Part shown: piece after piece, positions 1 through 6,953 of the stretch
Numbering within the stretch: the first letter of the stretch is position 1
Layout: each line of letters opens with the position of its first letter
Source of the DNA: DATJGR01 sp035494855
GTDB taxonomy: Bacteria > Pseudomonadota > Gammaproteobacteria > Pseudomonadales > Azotimanducaceae
Reading direction: 5' to 3'
DNA length: 9,528 bases
NCBI GenBank assembly: GCA_035494855.1
Contig: DATJGR010000128.1
Span: 1 to 9,528, forward strand
Made by a program: the position numbers and the translations under genes
Notes under the pieces: generated by a model
What the model saw: only the letters and a program-made list of their open reading frames with translations
What the model was told of the DNA's origin: nothing
Database searches by the model: none

Positions 1-927
1 CTCGCGCTGCTCGGCGGCATCGCCGGCACGTTCTCCGGTCCGCCGCGCGACGCGATGCTGTCGCGCGTGGCCGGTGCGCGCATCCAGCACACGGTGATCC
101 TCGTCATCGGTCTGCAGTTCGGCGCGCAGATGATCGGGTTCGCGCTCGCCAGCGTCACCGATCGCATCGGCGCGCCGACCCTGCTGGTGGTCTCTGCCGC
201 GATGTTTGCGCTCGGCGCGATTCCGTGCGCGCAGCTCCCCAGAAGCGAGCCCGGCACCGCCATGACCCGCCATCCGCTGCGCGAGATCGGCGTCGGTCTC
301 GCGATGGCGATGCGTTCGGACCGCATCCGTCCTGCTCTGATTCTGACGTTCGCGCTCGGTCTGTTCTTCGTCGGCACCTTCTTCGTGCTGCTGCCGCTCA
401 TCATCCGCGACGTGTACCACGGCGCCGCCGCCGATCTGTCGCTCGCATTCGGCCTGAACATGGCCGGAACCATCGTCGTGATCGCGTTCCTGATGCAGCG
501 CGGCGGCGTGCAGCGGCTGGGCCGCGCATTCATGCTGTCCCTCTTGTTCGGCAGCGTGATGTTGTCGCTGCTGTATCTCAGGCTGCCGTACTGGGCGTTC
601 TTCGTGTTGTGCTTCGTGTGGGGACTGGGCGGCGGCCTGACGATGACGATGGGGCGCAGCATCGTGCAGGAGTCGGCCCCGCCGGAACTGAGCGCGCGTC
701 TGCTGTCGATCTATGCGTTCGCGATGAGCGCCGGCATGCCGATCGGCTCGCTCGCGATCGGTTACGCGGCGCAATCGTGGGGCACTCTCAACGCGGCACT
801 GCTGCCCGCATTCGGGATGGCCGCCACGGTGCTGCTCGTGCAACTCACGTCGGACTTCTGGCACATCGGTCCCGTCGCGCAGCCGCCCGTCGACACACGG
901 GTCGCAGCTCCCGTCGCAGCGGGCTGA
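1..927 (+). CDS. MFS transporter, MFS_3/EntS-like, 5' end cut by window
   Basis: This is an integral inner-membrane transporter of the major facilitator superfamily, probably an exporter of a small organic molecule. The reading frame is open from base 1, so the start lies outside the window; 308 residues are visible and end at TGA 925-927. MFS proteins are usually 400-430 residues, so roughly the first 100, about three to four membrane segments, are missing. The visible part starts in a transmembrane helix followed by GPPRDAM (residues 13-19), which fits the helix 4-5 region of MFS_3 (EntS-like) proteins. About eight further hydrophobic segments follow, and a basic central loop leads into a segment with FFVLLPLIIRDVYHG, typical of the second half of this family. 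The C-terminal tail is short and polar. The next gene on the same strand starts about 50 bp later and could be co-transcribed. The superfamily is secure; the substrate cannot be read from the sequence. Confidence 0.85.
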   Translation, partial: LALLGGIAGTFSGPPRDAMLSRVAGARIQHTVILVIGLQFGAQMIGFALASVTDRIGAPTLLVVSAAMFALGAIPCAQLPRSEPGTAMTRHPLREIGVGLAMAMRSDRIRPALILTFALGLFFVGTFFVLLPLIIRDVYHGAAADLSLAFGLNMAGTIVVIAFLMQRGGVQRLGRAFMLSLLFGSVMLSLLYLRLPYWAFFVLCFVWGLGGGLTMTMGRSIVQESAPPELSARLLSIYAFAMSAGMPIGSLAIGYAAQSWGTLNAALLPAFGMAATVLLVQLTSDFWHIGPVAQPPVDTRVAAPVAAG

Positions 928-977
928 CCGCACACCGCGTCGGCTTGTTGGCGCCATTGCGTGCGTGCCAGAATCCG

Positions 978-2474
978 GTGCGATTTCTCGGGCACGACGT
1001 CATCGGCTTCACAACAGAGAATCCATCGTCCACCCATGCGAGCGCCGCCGATCCGGGCGGCGCTCCGCGTTTGAGCGTCCGCGAGAAATCACTTTACGCA
1101 GCAGGAGACCTCGCAGACGGCATCACGAACGTCTCGCTTGGCACGTTCCTGCTGTTCTACCTCACCGCCGTATGCGGTTTGCCCGGTTCACTCGCCGGCG
1201 CAGCTGTTGCAATCTCGCTGATGGTCGATGCCGTCGTGGATCCTTTGATCGGATACATTTCCGACAATACGCGCTCGCGTTGGGGGCGCAGGCACCCTTA
1301 CATGTTCGCCTCCGCCATCCCCTTTGCGGGTGCGTTGGGGATGATCTACTCCATACCGGCCTTCGAATCGACCTGGGCACTGTTCGCGTACGTCGTCGCG
1401 GTGTTGATCGTACTGCGCGTGTCGTTCTCGACCTTCGTGCTGCCATACGCAGCAGTCGGCGCAGAACTGTCGAAAGATTACACAGAGCGCTCGGTGATCC
1501 TGACTTACCGGAACTTCTTCAACATCTGCGCGAACGTTTCGTGCGTCGTACTCGGTTTCGGTGTTTTCATGAGTGGCGCGGACGGGCTGACCACTCGCGC
1601 CGCGTATTCACCGTTCGGCTGGGTTTGCGCCGGCATCGTACTGGTCAGCGTACTGGTCTCCGCCAGGAGCACGCTTGCATTGCGCCATCGCCTGCAGGCA
1701 CCTGCGGCTAACGCCCGCTCCGCGGTCGCCCGCTTCGCCGGCGAAATCATCGACGTGTTTCGCAACCGGTCGTTCCGCGTTCTGTTCCTGACGGTGCTGG
1801 TCTTCTGGGTCGCGCAGGGCACCGCGGGCAGCCTGTCCGTACACGCGTTCCGCTATTTCTGGGAGCTGCCGTCTTCGGTGATCCAGAACATCCTGATTCT
1901 CGGAACCGTGGGACTGATGTGCGGAATTCCGGTGTGCGCGGCGTTGTTGGGCCGTTTCGAGAAACGTGACATTTCCGCCGGCGGTCTCGCGTTGATCTGC
2001 CTCTGTCTGTTCCTGCCGCCGACGCTCAGCGTTGCCGGATTGATGCCGGAGATAGGCTTTGCGTTGTACGCGACGCTCGCCACGTTTCAAGTGGCAATCG
2101 GTTGCAGCGCAACGTGCGTTTCGATCACGTTCGGATCGATGATGATCGACGCGGCCGACGAACACGACCTGCTGTTCGGCGTTCGCCGCGAAGCACTGTA
2201 CTTTGCCGGCCTCGTGTTTTCCGGAAAGTGCGCCGTAGGCATCGGCTCGATGATTGCCGGTGTTGCGCTCGATCTGATCGGTTTTCCCAAGGACCTCGGC
2301 GTGAATCCGGGTCAGGTCATCCCGCCCGATACGCTGCGCAGCCTCGGCCTGATCTTCGGACCCGGCACGTCGTGCATCTCGGCACTGTCGGTGGCGATGC
2401 TGCTGCGCTATCGCCTCGACAGACGCGCACTCGTTCGGATCCAGCGCGAACTGACGCAGCGCAATGCCCACTGA
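978..2474 (+). CDS. GPH-family (MelB-type) cation symporter
   Basis: This is a polytopic inner-membrane transporter of the glycoside-pentoside-hexuronide:cation symporter family (MFS_2), which couples solute uptake to Na+ or H+. The hallmark is visible: VDAVVDP carries Asp84 and Asp88, matching the MelB cation-site pair Asp55/Asp59, and is followed by the loop DNTRSRWGRRHP (96-107). A second family motif, LPYAAVGAEL with KDYTER, covers 155-171. About 12 hydrophobic segments are present. The 498-residue length from this start is within the family range. The start is uncertain. No ATG lies near the N-terminus and no Shine-Dalgarno is clear. GTG 978 keeps a Ser/Thr/Ala/Pro-rich leader that reads like a real N-terminus. 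TTG 1071 gives a 467-residue protein beginning SVREKSLY after the initiator, with the Asp pair at 53/57, closer to MelB. Many GPH proteins in degraders carry substrates other than sugars, so the substrate is open. Confidence 0.88.
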   Translation: MRFLGHDVIGFTTENPSSTHASAADPGGAPRLSVREKSLYAAGDLADGITNVSLGTFLLFYLTAVCGLPGSLAGAAVAISLMVDAVVDPLIGYISDNTRSRWGRRHPYMFASAIPFAGALGMIYSIPAFESTWALFAYVVAVLIVLRVSFSTFVLPYAAVGAELSKDYTERSVILTYRNFFNICANVSCVVLGFGVFMSGADGLTTRAAYSPFGWVCAGIVLVSVLVSARSTLALRHRLQAPAANARSAVARFAGEIIDVFRNRSFRVLFLTVLVFWVAQGTAGSLSVHAFRYFWELPSSVIQNILILGTVGLMCGIPVCAALLGRFEKRDISAGGLALICLCLFLPPTLSVAGLMPEIGFALYATLATFQVAIGCSATCVSITFGSMMIDAADEHDLLFGVRREALYFAGLVFSGKCAVGIGSMIAGVALDLIGFPKDLGVNPGQVIPPDTLRSLGLIFGPGTSCISALSVAMLLRYRLDRRALVRIQRELTQRNAH

Positions 2475-2489
2475 CGACGTCTCGCGCGT

Positions 2490-2541
2490 GACTGATCCGG
2501 CTACTTCAACGTCATCGGCATAGGCATTCGGCGATCCAGTC
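2490..2541. repeat. Imperfect inverted repeat between convergent genes
   Basis: GACTG-ATC at 2490-2497 can pair with GAT-C-CAGTC at 2533-2541, giving eight base pairs with one bulged C and a 35-base loop. It sits in the 80-bp gap between the stop codons of the GPH transporter and the crotonase, where a bidirectional terminator would be expected. There is no T-run on either side and the loop is long, so termination is only a guess. Confidence 0.25.
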
Positions 2542-2554
2542 GGGAAACAACGAA

Positions 2555-3355
2555 TTACTTGCCGGAGAACTTCGCCGCCCGCTTCTCCTGAAACGCGAGC
2601 ACCGCTTCGCGGTGATCGGCGGTGTGCATCGTCTGCGCTTCCGCGGAGAGGCACATCGGCATGATCATGCTCGACACCGAGCGCAGATACGCATTCACCG
2701 CCATCTTCGACGCCGCGATCGCTTTCGGGGCACCTGCAGCGAGCCGTTCTGCGATCTCCAGCGCCTTCGGCATCAGCTGGGCCTGGTCTTCGACGTAGAA
2801 ATTCACGAGGCCGAGGTCGAACGCTTCCCTGCCTTTCACGCGGTCGCCCGTCATCAGGAAGTACTTCGCCTTGTTCACGCCGATCAGGAACGGCCAGATC
2901 AGCTGACCGCCGTCGCCGGCGCCGATGCCCATGTTGACGTGCGTATCGGCGAACACCGCGTTCGGGCCGGCCACGACTACGTCGCACAGCAGCGCCACGT
3001 TCGCGCCAAGCCCCATCGCAAACCCGTTCACCGCGCTGATGATCGGCTTCTCGCACTCCAGAATGTGATCGACGATCTGCCGCCCCTCTGCCCACATGTC
3101 GGGCCCGTTCGGGTCGGAGCCGATCGGGTCGCCCGGACCGAAGTCGCCGCCGGCGCAGAACGCCCTGCCCATGCCCGTGAGCACGAGCACGCGCAGTTCG
3201 CGATCGTTGGCGAAATCGCGGCTGAAGCGCGCGAGTTCCGCGTGCATGCGTCCGTTGACGGCATTGAGTCGCTCCGGCCGATTCAGCGTGACGATCGCAA
3301 TGCCGTGATCGCGCCGTTCGATCTGCATCGTTTCGTAGTTCTGCTGCTGCAGCAT
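2555..3355 (-). CDS. Crotonase-superfamily protein (enoyl-CoA hydratase/isomerase-like)
   Basis: This is a 266-residue cytoplasmic protein of the crotonase fold, normal length for the family. Seen: the oxyanion-hole segment FCAGGD (66-71), the second segment VNGFAMGLGANVALLCD (109-125), and the C-terminal EKRAAKFSGK typical of enoyl-CoA hydratases. In alignment by eye, the two catalytic glutamates of mitochondrial crotonase (Glu144, Glu164) are replaced by Asn119 and His139, so ordinary hydration of enoyl-CoA is doubtful. His139, Asp148 (in GAGDGG) and Glu239 fall where I recall the active residues His145, Asp154 and Glu244 of 6-oxocamphor hydrolase, a C-C bond hydrolase of this superfamily. 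The His122 of that enzyme is not matched, and the CoA-type oxyanion hole is kept. The ATG at 3355 was chosen because AAGGAG lies six bases upstream; an in-frame start at 3388 would overlap the monooxygenase. The gene follows the monooxygenase by 16 bp, so it is the second gene of an operon. The exact reaction is unknown. Confidence 0.9.
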   Translation of the reverse strand: MLQQQNYETMQIERRDHGIAIVTLNRPERLNAVNGRMHAELARFSRDFANDRELRVLVLTGMGRAFCAGGDFGPGDPIGSDPNGPDMWAEGRQIVDHILECEKPIISAVNGFAMGLGANVALLCDVVVAGPNAVFADTHVNMGIGAGDGGQLIWPFLIGVNKAKYFLMTGDRVKGREAFDLGLVNFYVEDQAQLMPKALEIAERLAAGAPKAIAASKMAVNAYLRSVSSMIMPMCLSAEAQTMHTADHREAVLAFQEKRAAKFSGK

Positions 3356-3361
3356 GGCAAT

Positions 3362-3367
3362 CTCCTT
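3362..3367 (-). promoter_or_regulatory. Ribosome binding site of the crotonase gene
   Basis: CTCCTT on the plus strand reads AAGGAG on the coding strand, six bases before ATG 3355. It lies in the short gap after the monooxygenase stop (3372-3374) and decides the start codon against the longer in-frame alternative at 3388. Confidence 0.8.
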
Positions 3368-3371
3368 CGAA

Positions 3372-5177
3372 TCAACCCACCTCGACACCTTTCAGGCTTC
3401 CTTCGTCACGCCACTCGCGGATGATGCGGAAGAACTCTTCGGGGCCACCACCGTATTGCGCGTCGAGCAGGCTGGTGCCCGTGCCGGGTCGACCTTCGTT
3501 GTTGTAGTAGCCCGGCGTGCATTCCATCAGGAATTTCAGGTTGTTCGCCTTCAACCGCTGCATCGTCGCCACCCACTCCGCCTCGCCTTCGGCAGAGGCC
3601 TCGATTGTGCGCGCCTGCCGCGCCATCGCCTGTTTCACGATGTAGGCGATGTGCAGACTCTGCTCGTTCAGCATGTGCGGAAAGTTCGCGGTGAAGCCGC
3701 CCTGCGTCACGCCCATGAAGAAGCAGTTGGGGAAGCCGCGCGTCTGGAAGCCGTGCAACGTGGCGGGCCCCTTGTCCCACTTCTGCGTCAGCGTCTGCCC
3801 GTTGCGGCCCACCACTTCGTAGCCGGCACGACGCGTGTAGCTGGTGCCCACCTCGAAGCCGGTCGCATAGATGATGCAGTCGACTTCGTACGCGTGGCCG
3901 CCGACCACCACCGCATTCTCGGTGATGCGATCGACGCCGCGCCCTTGCGTATCGATCAGTTTCACGTTCGGCCGATTGAACGTGTCTAGATATTCGTCGT
4001 GAAAACACGGCCGCTTGCAGAACTGCCGATAGTAAGGCTTCAGCGCCGCGGCGGTGTCCGGATCGCGCACCACCTGATCGACGCGCGAACGCACCTGCTC
4101 CATCTTCTGGAAATCTGCCAGTTCGACCATCGCCGCCATTTCTTCCGGCGACTGATTGCCGCTCGGCGCGCGCGCCGCCAATCCGCCGAGATTGCGGATG
4201 ATGTCGGTCCAGCCGTCGGCCACCAGGTCTTCTTCCTGGAAGCCGCCCGTGACGAGCACGTTGAAGTTCGTCATGCGTTTCTGCTGCCAGCCCGGCTCGA
4301 GCGACTGCGCCCATTGCGGATCGGTCGGCCGGTTGTTGCGCACGTCGATCGACGACGGCGTGCGTTGAAAAACGTAGAGCTCTTTCGCGGCCGCGCCGAG
4401 ATGCGGCACGCACTGCACCGCCGTTGCCCCGGTACCGATCACCGCGATGCGTTTGTCCCGCAACTTCGACAGATTGCCGGTGGGATCGCCGCCGGTGTAG
4501 TCGTAGTCCCAGCGGCTGGTGTGGAACGTATGACCCTCGAACGTTTCGACGCCCGGAATCGCCGGCAGCTTCGGCCGGTTCAATGGCCCGTTCGACATCG
4601 CGACATAACGCGCACGCATCTCGTCGCCGCGGTTCGTCGAAACGATCCAGCGCGCAGCGGCGTCGTCCCAGCGCATGTCGGTCACTTCGGTCTGGAAGCA
4701 GGCGTTCCGATAGAGATCGTAGTGCTCGCCGATCGCGCGGCTGTGCGCGAGAATTTCCGGCGCATGCGAGTACTTTTCTTTCGGGATGTAGTCCAGCTCT
4801 TCGAGCAGTGGCAGATAAATGTATGCCTCGATGTCGCACTGCGCGCCCGGATAACGGTTCCAATACCAGGTGCCGCCGAAATCGCCGCCTTTCTCGATGA
4901 TGCGGATGTTTTCGATGCCGGCTTCGCGCAATCGGGCGGCGGCGAGCAATCCACCGAACCCACCACCGATGACGATCACTTCCACTTCGTCGTCGAGACG
5001 CGCCCGCTTGAAACCGGGGGCGACGTACGGGTCGTCCAGATAGCGCGCGAAATCGCCTTTCACCTCGCGATACTGCTCGTTGCCATCGACGCGCACTCGC
5101 TTGTCTCGTTCCTGGCGGTACCTCTCGCGCAGGGCATCGGGATCGAATCCAAGCGCGCTTCTGTTCTCGAGCGTCAT
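3372..5177 (-). CDS. Type I Baeyer-Villiger monooxygenase (FAD/NADPH)
   Basis: This is a soluble flavoprotein of 601 residues that would use NADPH and O2 to convert a ketone to an ester or lactone. Seen in order: the FAD-binding Rossmann motif GGGFGG (71-76); GGTWYWNRYPG (101-111) followed by CDIE with Asp115; the Baeyer-Villiger fingerprint FxGxxxHxxxWD (Phe213, Gly215, His219, Trp223, Asp224); the NADP Rossmann motif IGTGATA (247-253); Arg389 in CKRPCFHDEY, matching the essential arginine of phenylacetone and cyclohexanone monooxygenases; and IIYATGF (435-441). It is longer than those enzymes (about 540 residues) because of a charged N-terminal extension of about 65 residues and a longer C-terminus. 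ATG 5177 has CAGGAG seven bases upstream (plus-strand 5185-5190). The crotonase gene follows 16 bp after the stop, and an AraC regulator precedes it by 150 bp. The family is secure; the ketone substrate is unknown, with cyclic, terpenoid or steroid ketones plausible from context. Confidence 0.95.
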   Translation of the reverse strand: MTLENRSALGFDPDALRERYRQERDKRVRVDGNEQYREVKGDFARYLDDPYVAPGFKRARLDDEVEVIVIGGGFGGLLAAARLREAGIENIRIIEKGGDFGGTWYWNRYPGAQCDIEAYIYLPLLEELDYIPKEKYSHAPEILAHSRAIGEHYDLYRNACFQTEVTDMRWDDAAARWIVSTNRGDEMRARYVAMSNGPLNRPKLPAIPGVETFEGHTFHTSRWDYDYTGGDPTGNLSKLRDKRIAVIGTGATAVQCVPHLGAAAKELYVFQRTPSSIDVRNNRPTDPQWAQSLEPGWQQKRMTNFNVLVTGGFQEEDLVADGWTDIIRNLGGLAARAPSGNQSPEEMAAMVELADFQKMEQVRSRVDQVVRDPDTAAALKPYYRQFCKRPCFHDEYLDTFNRPNVKLIDTQGRGVDRITENAVVVGGHAYEVDCIIYATGFEVGTSYTRRAGYEVVGRNGQTLTQKWDKGPATLHGFQTRGFPNCFFMGVTQGGFTANFPHMLNEQSLHIAYIVKQAMARQARTIEASAEGEAEWVATMQRLKANNLKFLMECTPGYYNNEGRPGTGTSLLDAQYGGGPEEFFRIIREWRDEGSLKGVEVG

Positions 5178-5223
5178 CCGTTTACTCCTGTTTGATGGCC
5201 CCTCGGGCGGGCTGCGACCGCCG

Positions 5224-5271
5224 ATACTAAACCCATAGGCCGCAGCGTAACCACCGCTCAGCGCTACTCAC
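5224..5271 (-). promoter_or_regulatory. Candidate regulated promoter of the monooxygenase operon
   Basis: The 150-bp gap between the AraC gene and the monooxygenase is the natural promoter site. On the coding strand TAGTAT (plus-strand 5224-5229) matches four of six bases of a -10 element and would give a leader of about 40 bases. No good -35 is seen, as is common at activator-dependent promoters. Just upstream lie two similar direct repeats, CAGCGTAACCAC (5243-5254) and CAGCGCTACTCAC (5259-5271), offset by 16 bases, placed as AraC-type activator half-sites might be. All of this is by eye and weak. Confidence 0.3.
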
Positions 5272-5327
5272 CAGTGCGTAGATTTATGGCGAATTCGATA
5301 CGCGCAGATCGCACCTTTACGCGACTG

Positions 5328-6371
5328 TCAGGCCTCCGAGCCGCCTGACGTCGCCTCGGTGGACAGGTTCGGCGCTTTCCTGGACGCGCGGTATTCCGAC
5401 GGCGTCGATCCGGTCCAGCGCCGGAACGATCGGGCGAAGTTCGACTGATCGGAGAAACCGAGCAGATACGCCACGTCGGTGATGGCGTGACGCAATTCTT
5501 CCATGTAGCCGAGCCCGAGTTCCTTGCGCACGCCGTCCAACAGGCTGCGGAACGACAGACCGCGTTCGCGCAGGCGCCGCGCCAGCGTCCGCTCGCTCAT
5601 GTGTAATCGCTCGGCAAGCGCTTTGCGCGACGGTTCGCCGTTGCTCAGCATTTCCATCATCGCGAGCTTCGATCGGCTCAAGACGTCGCTGCGATCCATC
5701 TGTGCGATGTACCGCAACGCAACTTCGTCGTTGGCGCGCGCAAGCGCCGGGTTCTGCCGCGGCAGGAACTTTTCGGTCTGATCGCGGCGAAACACGATGC
5801 ACGTACGCTCCGCGCCATAGCGCATCGGGCACAGGAAGTACTTCGCGAGCTGCTTCACGCACGTTGGCTGCGGGCGCGCCATCTCGATGCGCAGCGGTCT
5901 GAAGTCCTCGTACGTGATCTCGCGGCACATCGCGACGACTGCCGCCGTCAGCGCATCGATGCCCTCCTGCGGCCACCCCCGCGACGGTTCGACGACGAGC
6001 GTGAGCTCCGCGTCGGTTTCCTCGAGCCGCAGATCCATCGCGGTGGACAGCACGCGGTGGTACCGCACGAGCCGCTGTAACGCTTCGCGCACGTTGCGGC
6101 TCGCGAGCCAGGCATATCCGACCGCGTGCAGGTTGCCCGGATGCACCGCCATACCCACTTCGAAGGCGAAGCACGGATTTTTCGTCAGCTTCGTGCACTG
6201 GTCCCAGAGCTTGCGGATCGCGGGCGCCCGCAAGCGGCTGTCGGGGTCGCGATACGGTTCGGGATCGATACCGGCGGCCTCGAATACCTGCGCCGGGTCG
6301 ACCTGATGGTTCTTCAGCACGCGCGACGTCGCTTCGTGCCCCAGCGCCAACGTTGTCATGTATTCGATCAT
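5328..6371 (-). CDS. AraC-family transcriptional regulator
   Basis: This is a cytoplasmic DNA-binding regulator of 347 residues. The N-terminal part (about 12-180) resembles the Arabinose_bd ligand-sensing domain found in many AraC-type regulators of catabolic genes. The C-terminal AraC domain has both helix-turn-helix units: PSRKALAERLHMSERTL (247-263) and ITDVAYLLGFSDQSNFARSF (297-316), followed by the family ending RRWTGSTPSEYR. The length fits this subfamily (330-350). The ATG at 6371 is preferred; a TTG at 6422 would add 17 residues encoded across an inverted repeat, and a further ATG sits at 6359. None has a strong ribosome binding site. The gene reads towards the monooxygenase-crotonase pair, 150 bp away, so it is likely their ligand-responsive activator; that role is inferred from position. 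Confidence 0.92.
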   Translation of the reverse strand: MIEYMTTLALGHEATSRVLKNHQVDPAQVFEAAGIDPEPYRDPDSRLRAPAIRKLWDQCTKLTKNPCFAFEVGMAVHPGNLHAVGYAWLASRNVREALQRLVRYHRVLSTAMDLRLEETDAELTLVVEPSRGWPQEGIDALTAAVVAMCREITYEDFRPLRIEMARPQPTCVKQLAKYFLCPMRYGAERTCIVFRRDQTEKFLPRQNPALARANDEVALRYIAQMDRSDVLSRSKLAMMEMLSNGEPSRKALAERLHMSERTLARRLRERGLSFRSLLDGVRKELGLGYMEELRHAITDVAYLLGFSDQSNFARSFRRWTGSTPSEYRASRKAPNLSTEATSGGSEA

Positions 6372-6388
6372 GGCGCGCGAGTCTAACG

Positions 6389-6417
6389 CGTCCGTCCCCG
6401 AATGGCCGAGACGGACG
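6389..6417. promoter_or_regulatory. Perfect inverted repeat upstream of the AraC gene
   Basis: CGTCCGTC (6389-6396) and GACGGACG (6410-6417) are perfect inverted arms of eight bases with a 13-base spacer, so the arm centres are 21 bases apart, about two helical turns. The repeat ends 17 bases before the AraC start codon, inside the 154-bp divergent region 6372-6525. It could be an operator used in autoregulation or a hairpin in the leader mRNA. A short palindrome, TGGCC-C-GGCCA, follows at 6424-6434. Confidence 0.45.
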
Positions 6418-6459
6418 AGCAATTGGCCCGGCCAGACCAGCGCAATACCCTGCGGCCAC

Positions 6460-6465
6460 TAGAAT
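6460..6465 (+). promoter_or_regulatory. Possible -10 element of the 127-residue gene
   Basis: TAGAAT matches five of six bases of the sigma-70 -10 consensus and lies 60 bases before ATG 6526, in the divergent region with the AraC gene. No acceptable -35 hexamer is found at 16-18 bases upstream, so the call is weak. Confidence 0.2.
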
Positions 6466-6525
6466 GCGCGCCGCTCGACGACCGCCGACACGTCGTTGGC
6501 TCAACCATCGCGACACCAGTCAGAC

Positions 6526-6909
6526 ATGAACAAAGCTAAGGCCGCGGCGCTCATTCAGGAGCAGTTCGATCGGCAGGCCCGGGAATCGTTCAGCGGTGTG
6601 GTCGTGCCCCCAACGACGGCGCTCGATCTCGTGGTCGCCGCGTGGCGAACCGCCGACGCGATCTTCACGCGTCGTCACGGATCTCCGCCACAGCCGCTGA
6701 CGCTCGCCGCCACGGCGTTGATGCATGGGGCGGTGACGCCGGAGTTTGCAACCGGCACGAGTGTGCAGGCGTACTTCATCCGAGCGTTGTTCCAGATGAC
6801 GCGCAATCTCGACGAGATGAAGCTTTCAAAGTGGGATCGCGAACTGATCGACGCCACGCTGGACGCCGCCAGCGATCTGGCGCCGCAATGGTTCCCCCGA
6901 AAGAAGTAA
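6526..6909 (+). CDS. Hypothetical protein, 127 residues
   Basis: I do not recognise this family. The protein is small, without a signal peptide or clear membrane helix, and looks mainly alpha-helical and soluble. It begins with a charged helix (residues 1-20), has a Pro-Pro step at 28-29, a hydrophobic stretch LTLAATALMHGAV in the middle, an acidic-basic segment around DEMKLSKWDRELIDATLDAA, and a basic C-terminus PRKK. ATG 6526 was chosen over an in-frame TTG at 6496; neither has a convincing ribosome binding site. The coding call rests on an uninterrupted frame with protein-like composition and no competing ORF that reads better. The EVE-domain gene starts 44 bp downstream on the same strand, so the two may be co-transcribed. 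Confidence 0.7.
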   Translation: MNKAKAAALIQEQFDRQARESFSGVVVPPTTALDLVVAAWRTADAIFTRRHGSPPQPLTLAATALMHGAVTPEFATGTSVQAYFIRALFQMTRNLDEMKLSKWDRELIDATLDAASDLAPQWFPRKK

Positions 6910-6953
6910 CATGCGCGGCCTGATACCTGCGAGGTGATCGACGGAGGCGAGCG

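Noticed and set aside
225..977. Upstream in-frame extension of the GPH transporter to a 749-residue protein
   Set aside because: This part overlaps the first transporter in another frame and translates to Arg/Ala/His-rich sequence without membrane segments or motifs. It is an open frame produced by high GC content.
1608..3095. Long minus-strand open frame across the GPH transporter and the crotonase gene
   Set aside because: Its translation is Arg/Ala/Glu-rich with no motif, and it runs through two well-supported genes. It is a GC-driven shadow.
3999..5195. 398-residue plus-strand open frame antisense to the monooxygenase
   Set aside because: The composition is dominated by Arg, His, Val and Ala with no domain signature, and the opposite strand encodes a full set of Baeyer-Villiger motifs.
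5191..5327. Sigma-54 promoter for the monooxygenase operon
   Set aside because: I looked for GG and GC elements at the -24/-12 spacing on the coding strand and found none with the right distance.
6372..6422. TTG 6422 as start of the AraC regulator
   Set aside because: It would place the inverted repeat 6389-6417 inside the coding region and add residues without family similarity. The ATG at 6371 gives the usual length.
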